From assembly GCA_029256725.1 (NCBI GenBank), contig JAQSXJ010000017.1, positions 1-64,000 on the forward strand: 64,000 nucleotides of DNA, in the 5' to 3' direction. Source of the DNA: Anaerocolumna sp. (GTDB taxonomy: Bacteria > Bacillota > Clostridia > Lachnospirales > Lachnospiraceae). The notes under the pieces are model-generated. The model did no database searches. It was given only the letters and a program-made list of their open reading frames with translations, and was not told the DNA's origin. Of this stretch, positions 58,028 through 64,000 are shown piece by piece (position 1 is the first letter of the stretch; each line of letters opens with the position of its first letter). The position numbers and the translations under genes were made by a program.

Positions 58028-58876
58028 TTAATCCTCTTCTACGATTTCTGTTCTGTCATAATCATCTAAAAAGCTGTGAGGAACCTGATGCTTCTGATAA
58101 CCAATCATAGTATCCAGATTGACATTGTGGACACTCCTAAAGATATTCATATCAATAACATTGCTTGTCTGTCTGAATTTCTTTACAAGTTCTTTCATTT
58201 CCTGGCGTTTGGAACCCATACCGTTGTCTCCAAGCATACAGTTTTCTGTCAGTCTGCAGGCACACTGAATGAAGTTAAGATTATTGTATTTCTTCCAGGC
58301 GAGGATATCCGCTTCTTTCACCATATAGAGCGGACGTATCAACTCCATTCCTTCATAATTCGTGCTATGAAGTTTAGGCATCATGCCTTTCATCTGTCCG
58401 CTGTAGAGCATGCTCATTAGTACGGTTTCGATTACATCATCAAAATGATGTCCTAACGCTATCTTATTACATCCTAACTCCTTCGCATGCTTATAGAGAT
58501 AACCCCTTCTCATCTTAGCACAAAGATAACAGGGTGAATCCGGCACAGAAGCAACAACCTCAAAGATATTACTATTAAATACCGTAATCGGTATATTAAG
58601 ATATTCGGCATTATCCAGTATAATCTGCCTATTATATGGATTGTACCCCGGGTCCATTACCATAAATACAAGGTCAAAGTGAACTCTTCCATGTTTCTTA
58701 AGCTCCTGCATACATTTTGCAAGAAGCATAGAATCCTTACCACCGGATATACATACTGCAATCTTGTCCCCTTCACTGATTAACTGATAATCATTCACCG
58801 CAGTAATAAATTTTCTCCAGATTTCCTTACGGAATCTTTTTATAATACTTCTCTCAATATCTATATAATTATCCAT
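58028..58876 (-). CDS. TtcA-like tRNA 2-thiolation PP-loop protein
   Basis: 282 aa. The PP-loop is CISGGKDSMLLAK; a CxxC pair is in SPCYLCAKMRRGYLYKHAKE, and the conserved ALGHHFDDVIETVLMSMLYS follows. TtcA proteins thiolate cytidine 32 of some tRNAs using an Fe-S cluster; this short form lacks part of E. coli TtcA, so another thiolation target is possible. The cysteine desulfurase next upstream could supply sulfur. ATG with AGAGGAATA upstream. Confidence 0.85.
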   Translation of the reverse strand: MDNYIDIERSIIKRFRKEIWRKFITAVNDYQLISEGDKIAVCISGGKDSMLLAKCMQELKKHGRVHFDLVFMVMDPGYNPYNRQIILDNAEYLNIPITVFNSNIFEVVASVPDSPCYLCAKMRRGYLYKHAKELGCNKIALGHHFDDVIETVLMSMLYSGQMKGMMPKLHSTNYEGMELIRPLYMVKEADILAWKKYNNLNFIQCACRLTENCMLGDNGMGSKRQEMKELVKKFRQTSNVIDMNIFRSVHNVNLDTMIGYQKHQVPHSFLDDYDRTEIVEED

Positions 58877-58920
58877 TATTCCTCTTTTCTAACGTACAAT
58901 TTACTCTGTTTCATTCGTTC

Positions 58921-58976
58921 TAATTCTTTGGCTTCAATTCTTTGACTTCAATTCTTTAGCTCTAATTTTTGACTCC
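58921..58976. repeat. Tandem repeat, four degenerate 14-bp units
   Basis: Units TAATTCTTTGGCTT, CAATTCTTTGACTT, CAATTCTTTAGCTC and TAATTTTTGACTCC run in series in the gap between the TtcA-like gene and the cysteine desulfurase gene. Confidence 0.65.
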
Positions 58977-58991
58977 ATTACTTGAAATCAC

Positions 58992-60104
58992 CTAATTTTT
59001 TAGAGCTGCTTCAAATACCTCAAGAAATGTATCAATCTCCTCCTCTGTTGTCAAATGACTTAAACTAACACGCAGAGTGGCCAGGGAAAGCTTCTTGTCC
59101 TTTGTCATGGCATAAACGGGTTTTGATACGGTATTTACAGCGCAGCAAGCTGATTTGGTCGCAACATAAATATCCTTTTCATTAAGAGCAGCTAAAAGCA
59201 GATTGGTATTTATATTTTTTATACTGATATTTAATATATACGGTGAACCATTCTCAGGAGTGTTAATTACTATGTTCTTATTTCTTTCGAAGGCCTTACG
59301 AAGTTTTCTATTCATGCTGGCAACACGATCTCTGTGTTGGTCAATATTTACTGTAGTTAACTCAATTGCCTTTTCTAAAGAAACTGCCAGAGCAAGGGCC
59401 GGTGTTCCACTTCGAAAGCTCGTAGTACTTAAACCACCGTGAATCAATGGTTCTAGTATAACATTCTCTTTTTTAAGTAACAACCCAACCCCTGTCAAAC
59501 CATAAATTTTATGACCGGAGCATGTAAACAAATCCATGTGCTCAAAAGCTACCGGAATCTTACCTACTGCCTGGGTTGCATCCACATGAAGAAAACAGTG
59601 TTTTTTTTCCTTGACTATTTCATATATCTTATCAATAGGTTGAATAACACCTATCTCACTGTCTACAATAGCCAGCGATACTAAGATGGTATCCTCTCTT
59701 AAAAGTTCTTTTAAGTGTTCAAGATCGATCTCACCGGTTTTGGTGACATTAACAAAATCTATTTCAAAGCCTTCATTTTGCAGTGCAGCAGCCGGTCCTG
59801 TTACAGAGGCATGCTCTAAAAAGGAAGTTATGATATGTTTACCGTATCTCTGATAACTCTTCGCAACGCCTTTAATTGCCTGATTATTGGATTCACTGGC
59901 ACCAGAGGTATATATTATTTCTTCCGGTTTGGCAGACAGCATACTGGCAATATGAGCTGTAGCTTCTTCCATTCTCTTCAATGCCTCAAGACCTAGTGCA
60001 TGGGGTGAATTAGGATTTCCCGGATACTGGAGTGCTGCATCCCCAAATGCCTTCAAAACGTCTGCATCAACAGGGGTATGGGCTGCATAATCTAAATATA
60101 TCAT
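58992..60104 (-). CDS. Cysteine desulfurase (NifS/IscS-like)
   Basis: 370 aa, PLP-dependent. N-terminal IYLDYAAHTPVDADVLKAF, TSGASESNNQAIKG, the PLP-binding Lys in TCSGHKIYGLTG, and the catalytic Cys in KSACCAVNTVSKP. It takes sulfur from cysteine for Fe-S clusters or tRNA thiolation; the next gene downstream (115 nt) is a TtcA-like thiolase, so tRNA thiolation is a likely job. No IscU is adjacent. ATG with AAAGAGGTTACA upstream. The 389-bp gap upstream (60105-60493) holds only AT-rich sequence and the promoter at 60434-60462. Confidence 0.93.
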   Translation of the reverse strand: MIYLDYAAHTPVDADVLKAFGDAALQYPGNPNSPHALGLEALKRMEEATAHIASMLSAKPEEIIYTSGASESNNQAIKGVAKSYQRYGKHIITSFLEHASVTGPAAALQNEGFEIDFVNVTKTGEIDLEHLKELLREDTILVSLAIVDSEIGVIQPIDKIYEIVKEKKHCFLHVDATQAVGKIPVAFEHMDLFTCSGHKIYGLTGVGLLLKKENVILEPLIHGGLSTTSFRSGTPALALAVSLEKAIELTTVNIDQHRDRVASMNRKLRKAFERNKNIVINTPENGSPYILNISIKNINTNLLLAALNEKDIYVATKSACCAVNTVSKPVYAMTKDKKLSLATLRVSLSHLTTEEEIDTFLEVFEAALKN

Positions 60105-60433
60105 TGTAACCTCTTTCCTTCTATCAAAATATATTCTTACGCATTCGAATAATAGTCTAAGTATAAATATTCCTATTTTGTCATCTTTGTTATGACTAAC
60201 TGAAACATACGAGATTTATCATACTTTTCCTAAAGAGTTTTGTCAATCCCAATGGAGATAAATCTCCTATTGATATAAATCATTTTCATGAACTTCTAAC
60301 ACTTGCAAACAAATGTTCTTCAAATACTTACAACCTTTCAATAAAAACTAAGTTCAACTAATGACATTATATTCATAAGAATATTATATTTCATGGTTTG
60401 TTTATCAAATTTTACAAAATTTTTAGAATTCTA

Positions 60434-60462
60434 TTGCATTATCTTCAAAAGCATAGTATATT
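60434..60462 (+). promoter_or_regulatory. Promoter of the 104-aa protein gene
   Basis: TTGCAT (60434-60439), 17-bp spacer, TATATT (60457-60462), 31 nt before the start codon. Confidence 0.6.
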
Positions 60463-60493
60463 ATGAAGGAAAAAAGAAGAAAGGGTGAATAAA

Positions 60494-60808
60494 ATGAATT
60501 TTACTCATACTAGTGACGCTACCGAGCATCACAAAAACGAATTCGAGCATATTAAGGAAACTATTTTTAAGTTATGTATCGGTGATATTCCCTTCACTTC
60601 CGTTAATAAGCCCGTTACTCTTGATTATAAAAACAGAGAAGTTCTTTTATTAATAGAGGGTGAACTATTAGGTAGTGTTCCATTTGAAATCATTTATTTT
60701 GATATAAAGAGAAGACAATTGGATGTTAAGGATTATGCTTATGCTATTGCAGAGCTCATAAGAGAAGAAATCAGCAAGTTAACAGTTGTTAAAACAGCTC
60801 TTGCATAA
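60494..60808 (+). CDS. Hypothetical soluble protein (104 aa)
   Basis: AGAAAGGGTGAATAAA lies before the ATG, a promoter precedes it and a terminator follows, so it is a good single-gene unit. The sequence is Glu/Lys-rich with no membrane helix: NFTHTSDATEHHKNEFEHIK, VTLDYKNREVLLLIEGELLG, DYAYAIAELIREEISKL. It has mixed alpha/beta character. I do not recognise a family. Confidence 0.75.
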   Translation: MNFTHTSDATEHHKNEFEHIKETIFKLCIGDIPFTSVNKPVTLDYKNREVLLLIEGELLGSVPFEIIYFDIKRRQLDVKDYAYAIAELIREEISKLTVVKTALA

Positions 60809-60813
60809 CAAGC

Positions 60814-60844
60814 AAAATGCGCCCTATAAACTGGCGCATTTTTC
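60814..60844 (+). terminator. Terminator of the 104-aa protein gene
   Basis: AATGCGCC pairs with GGCGCATT and is followed by TTT; A-rich sequence on the other side could make it bidirectional. Confidence 0.8.
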
Positions 60845-60910
60845 ATATATTATTCTATCTTATTGAATCTCATATTTACTAATTGAAAGCCTTTATAAGG
60901 CTTTTTTCAT

Positions 60911-61438
60911 TTATCCTTTACTAAGTGACAGGCTATAAATATTGTGAAGATACTTCTCATTTCGAAATAATACATACTCAGTACCTGCTACCTTAAAGCC
61001 CAAGCTTTCCGCCAGTCGTATGGATTTGTCATTATCAACAGAAATTATAGCTCGTACTTCATGAACTTTCATTACCTCTTCTGCATATATGATTATTTCT
61101 TTTAAGGCTTCCTGCATATAGCCCTTTCCCCAGTACTCTTCTCTTAAATCATAACCAATATCAATTATTCCTTCATTCTTATTCCAGCAATGAAATCCGC
61201 AGGTTCCCATTTTCACATTATCAGCTGTTCGAATTACAATCCAACGATGCTGCAATCGCGGTTCAGGGTAGATGTAGAAATCTATAATTTCATCTGCCTG
61301 CTCAAGTTTCGTCAAAGGCTCTGCATCAAACAAATATCTGTTGACTATATCATTTGAAAATTGATGGAATATGAAATCCCTATCTTCCATTTCTATGTTC
61401 CTTAAAATCAATCGATCCGTTTCCAAGTTCTTAAACAT
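60911..61438 (-). CDS. GNAT family N-acetyltransferase
   Basis: About 175 aa. LETDRLILRNIEMEDRDFIF is the RimJ/RimL-like N-terminus; acetyl-CoA motif REEYWGKGYMQEALKEIIIY; late VDNDKSIRLAESLGFKVAGT. The substrate is unknown. Two ATG codons in tandem (61439-61441 and 61436-61438) follow GGGGAGGT; the second has the better spacing. Not linked to other genes. Confidence 0.85.
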   Translation of the reverse strand: MFKNLETDRLILRNIEMEDRDFIFHQFSNDIVNRYLFDAEPLTKLEQADEIIDFYIYPEPRLQHRWIVIRTADNVKMGTCGFHCWNKNEGIIDIGYDLREEYWGKGYMQEALKEIIIYAEEVMKVHEVRAIISVDNDKSIRLAESLGFKVAGTEYVLFRNEKYLHNIYSLSLSKG

Positions 61439-61583
61439 CATACCTCCCCAACTCCCGTAGATTAACTATTAGCTTAAAGATATTTCTCATCCCTAAATTA
61501 TATATTGATACTTCCAGATATTCAGGCGAGTTTTCAGGCAGTATTACAGGTCTGCCTGCCATACTGCCTAAGTAATAAGTAAC

Positions 61584-62336
61584 TTATACACTAACTTTCT
61601 TATCTAACATCCATGCTGTAGTAATATAGGCAATGATTGTTACAACAACATGAAACAGTATTCCTACTATTAAAGAAGTATCATTAATTGCATTTATACC
61701 TAATGCAAACAATAAAAAGTCTTCTAACTTCCCTATAGAGATTATCATAATAAAAAAGATTACAAAACTAATAAAGCTTTTTCCTCTCTTATCTGCCAGG
61801 AAAGTAGCACTTAAGGTAATTGAAAGATAGGAAAGTGTAATTATAGTTATCCATGTAACCAGAATCACTAATATCACCAGAACCAAATATTTATAATCCA
61901 GATTTATATTAAACTGCAAATTTACAAACTCTTTAAGGGCTCTATTGATTTCATTTAAAGATGAATATTTCGCCAATAGGACAGCTCCATCCATTATAAA
62001 CAATAAAGCAAAAGCAAGACCGGATAACATTATTTGCAGTGCTGAGCTTATAACCTTAGCCCCAATAATCGAATATGTGGTATTCGGTGTTAGAAAGAGC
62101 ATATAACTGTGTTTTTGTTTAAGGTCACTCTGAAAAGTCATAATAGACTCAAAAGCTATAAAAAATAATGCTCCGACAGTAAACAAACTAAGTAACCCAA
62201 GTGCAAGCCCTATCGTTTCACTTTTATCCATAATAAATCCTGTAAAGAACATGATTTCACCAAGTAAAGCTATCGCTAAAATTATTAACTTGGAAAATGC
62301 CTGCTTTCTCAATTCATACTTCATTAATTTTAACAT
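61584..62336 (-). CDS. ABC transporter permease of a YtrA-type operon
   Basis: 250 aa with about six hydrophobic helices (LAIALLGEIMFFTGFIM, GLLSLFTVGALFFIAFES, YLVLVILVILVTWITIITL). It pairs with the ABC ATPase 107 nt upstream. The start MLKLMKYELRKQAF has TGGAGGAAATT upstream; the extra 15 codons are not needed. The substrate is unknown; such operons often respond to cell-wall-active compounds, which is inference here. Confidence 0.82.
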   Translation of the reverse strand: MLKLMKYELRKQAFSKLIILAIALLGEIMFFTGFIMDKSETIGLALGLLSLFTVGALFFIAFESIMTFQSDLKQKHSYMLFLTPNTTYSIIGAKVISSALQIMLSGLAFALLFIMDGAVLLAKYSSLNEINRALKEFVNLQFNINLDYKYLVLVILVILVTWITIITLSYLSITLSATFLADKRGKSFISFVIFFIMIISIGKLEDFLLFALGINAINDTSLIVGILFHVVVTIIAYITTAWMLDKKVSV

Positions 62337-62443
62337 AATTTCCTCCATCTTTGCGCACCTATACGCTTTATACGCCAACAATTAGGCTTTCTATATTTAA
62401 ATACTACGTCTTTGACCCCTTTAAACTATCATTTAATGCTTAC

Positions 62444-63133
62444 TTAAGCATAAATCTCTTTATATAATTCTACTATGGACTTCTTATGTGTCTCCCTTAA
62501 TTCCTCAGCAGCACCTTCCAGGGCAACTGTACCATTCTTTATAAAGATTGCATTATCTACAACAGCTTCTAACTCATCAACCAGATGTGTTGAAATTAGA
62601 ATGGTATTATTATCACCAACAGCTTCCAGTATTGTTGTCATAATCTTTTCCCTTGAAATAATATCAATTCCGTTAAGCGGTTCATCCAGCATATAAAGAT
62701 CTGCTTTACGGGCAAGAGTTGCGGCAAGCTTTAACTTAGCTGCAAGACCGGAAGATAGTGCCTTTGCTTGGTCTTTCTTGTTTAAATCCATTCTAACAAG
62801 TAATTCTTCATATCTCTTCATATCAAAATCTTCAAAGAAATCCTGATAATAAACACCTACATCATCTATGGTCATGTAATTATAGAAGAAAGGTTCTGTT
62901 GACATATATGCTACTTTCTTTTTAGATTCTACCCCGATTGGATTTCCCATAAAGGTGATACTTCCGCTGGTGGGTTTTACAAGACCGGCCGCCATTTTCA
63001 TAAATGTGGTTTTTCCGCTGCCATTTGGTCCAAGAAGTGCATATATCTTTCCTCTCTCTATATCAAGATTCAAATTATCTACCGCTACCTTTGTCATGTA
63101 TTTCTTTTTTAAGTTACTGCATTGCAAAAACAT
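62444..63133 (-). CDS. ABC transporter ATP-binding protein of a YtrA-type operon
   Basis: 229 aa. Walker A GPNGSGKTTFMKMA, Q-loop region YMSTEPFFYN, signature LSSGLAAKLKLAATLA (LSSG in place of LSGG) and Walker B ADLYMLDEPLNGID; H-loop STHLVDELE. It energises the permease encoded downstream. ATG with TAGGAGGAATTCAT upstream. It follows the GntR gene by 84 nt. Confidence 0.92.
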   Translation of the reverse strand: MFLQCSNLKKKYMTKVAVDNLNLDIERGKIYALLGPNGSGKTTFMKMAAGLVKPTSGSITFMGNPIGVESKKKVAYMSTEPFFYNYMTIDDVGVYYQDFFEDFDMKRYEELLVRMDLNKKDQAKALSSGLAAKLKLAATLARKADLYMLDEPLNGIDIISREKIMTTILEAVGDNNTILISTHLVDELEAVVDNAIFIKNGTVALEGAAEELRETHKKSIVELYKEIYA

Positions 63134-63217
63134 ATGAATTCCTCCTATTATTTCATTAAGTTTAATAACTCTTATTCTTTGTATTTAACCCTGTGATATG
63201 GTAACTAAAGTTTTCTT

Positions 63218-63574
63218 CTAATTGGCATACCTTTCATCAAGAAGAATCATTATTTCCTGTTTCTGTATTCCCAATGACTTCATTCCATTTATAAACTGTT
63301 CCAATATTTCGTTAGCCATATCTTTCCTGATACTTATAATCTTCTCATTCTCCTCTGTTACAAAAGTTCCAAGGCCTCTTTTTGTAAAACAAATCTCCTG
63401 CAACTCCAGTTCACGGTATATACGACTGGCTGTATTAGGATTAATCTTATACTTTAATGCCATATCTCTGCCTGATGGCAACTTATCACCGGGTTTTAGT
63501 ACCCCAGTAATGATATCTTTCTTAATATCCTGAATAACTTGAATATAAATTGGGATATTATTATCAAATTCCAT
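63218..63574 (-). CDS. GntR-family regulator, YtrA subfamily
   Basis: 118 aa. The N-terminal winged helix is clear (IPIYIQVIQDIKKDIITGVL, KPGDKLPSGRDMALKYKINP, NTASRIYRELELQ, RGLGTFV), with a short C-terminal helix pair, as in YtrA. It probably represses its own operon with the ABC transporter through the palindrome at 63660-63689. ATG with AAGAGGTAAAT upstream. Confidence 0.92.
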   Translation of the reverse strand: MEFDNNIPIYIQVIQDIKKDIITGVLKPGDKLPSGRDMALKYKINPNTASRIYRELELQEICFTKRGLGTFVTEENEKIISIRKDMANEILEQFINGMKSLGIQKQEIMILLDERYAN

Positions 63575-63659
63575 ATTTACCTCTTTTCTCCAACCACATT
63601 AATGTTGCTTTACAATTTGGATTTTTATTAAAACACCCACCCTCTTAATATTTTGTGTT

Positions 63660-63705
63660 ACTAGTGAACTATTTATATAGTACACTAGTATTTTGTTTCT
63701 GTCAA
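63660..63705 (-). promoter_or_regulatory. Promoter with GntR-type operator of the ABC operon
   Basis: TTGACA (63700-63705), 17 bp, TACTAT (63677-63682). A 30-bp inverted repeat (63660-63689; arms ACTAGTG and CACTAGT, with ACTAT/TAGT inside) covers the -10 box and transcription start. That position suits repression by the adjacent GntR protein. Toward the right edge (63872-64000) only a small GCC/GGC hairpin near 63945 is visible, with no gene. Confidence 0.7.
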
Positions 63706-64000
63706 TAATATTTATATTATTTTTTTGAAAATAATCATATACTCCCTCACATCTAATTAATACTGCTACTTTAAAAACATATGTATTACTGAACTTTTCT
63801 ATTGCAGTAGAAAATGCCGACTGACATTTCATCCACACTCTGCGTAAAAACATATATTTTGCCTCTGGCATTATTCATACAATCTATGATTGCTAATGCA
63901 TACAAAGCGTTAATATGTTTTGCAAAAAGTGTAAAAGAAAAGCCAATCGGCATTTTATAAAAACAGTAAGTTTACATCACTCGTTTCTTCTTGGTATCTA

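Noticed and set aside
63599..63871. 90-codon minus-strand ORF upstream of the GntR gene
   Set aside because: It contains the operator and consensus promoter of the operon, so it is a regulatory region rather than a gene.

Overview
The window is a 64 kb piece of chromosome from a low-GC, anaerobic, plant-polysaccharide-degrading Firmicute, most likely a Lachnospiraceae related to Lachnoclostridium phytofermentans or Anaerocolumna. This is inferred from the AT-rich sequence, strong AGGAGG-type ribosome binding sites, a type III glutamine synthetase, the serC-serA-DUF1015 and yqeG-aroK-aroQ-efp gene orders, a PTS with a Lachnospiraceae-like HPr, and several glycan-degradation genes. There are no rRNA or tRNA genes, no phage, no complete insertion sequence and no CRISPR array. 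Most genes lie on the minus strand.

Layout. 1-5 kb: a truncated secreted protein, a response regulator with a SARP/BTAD domain, a MITE-like element and glnN with an attenuator-like leader. 5-10 kb: mscS, glgB, a DUF624 membrane protein and manA. 10-13 kb: a large YcdB/YcdC plus SLH surface protein. 13-22 kb: amino acid metabolism (DUF1015-serA-serC, ilvB-ilvD, pepT). 22-26 kb: small accessory genes (EamA, GNAT, SdpI-like, truncated flavodoxin, DUF998, an HslV-like Ntn hydrolase) and a gene remnant. 26.7-31 kb: efp, aroQ, aroK, yqeG, ptsI and ptsH, where both efp and ptsI are interrupted. 31-36 kb: a beta-glucoside PTS operon (6-phospho-beta-glucosidase, EIIBCA, LicT antiterminator) with two RAT/terminator sites. 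36-38 kb: aldose epimerase and a class I glutamine amidotransferase-like hydrolase. 38-46 kb: a decaying glycan locus (MFS remnant, GH105, AraC regulator, gutted GH38 alpha-mannosidase, frameshifted lyase-like protein, PHP-domain CehA-like protein, ABC permease stub). 46-53 kb: ROK glucokinase, YgiQ-type radical SAM protein and an EF-G paralogue. 53-57 kb: plus-strand aroF-tyrA-aroA operon. 57-64 kb: queA, a TtcA-like protein, cysteine desulfurase, a small conserved-looking protein, GNAT, and a YtrA-type GntR/ABC operon.

How the parts connect. HPr and enzyme I would phosphorylate the beta-glucoside EII, and LicT would read that phosphorylation state to antiterminate its own transcript and the PTS operon. 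The 4-nt deletion in ptsI would break this chain unless another enzyme I exists. The aroF-tyrA-aroA operon and the distant aroQ-aroK pair supply different steps of the shikimate and tyrosine pathway. AraC and the ABC-permease stub share a 14-nt upstream motif, which suggests that the 38-46 kb locus was once one regulon.

The most notable signals are structural. They include the ANTAR-like hairpin and terminator in front of glnN, a 173-bp MITE-like element with target duplication, a 166-bp near-perfect palindromic element between GH105 and AraC, short tandem arrays with 14-, 15-, 16- and 18-bp units, and an unusual number of interrupted genes, two of them housekeeping genes. I did not find a clear new defence or biosynthetic system.
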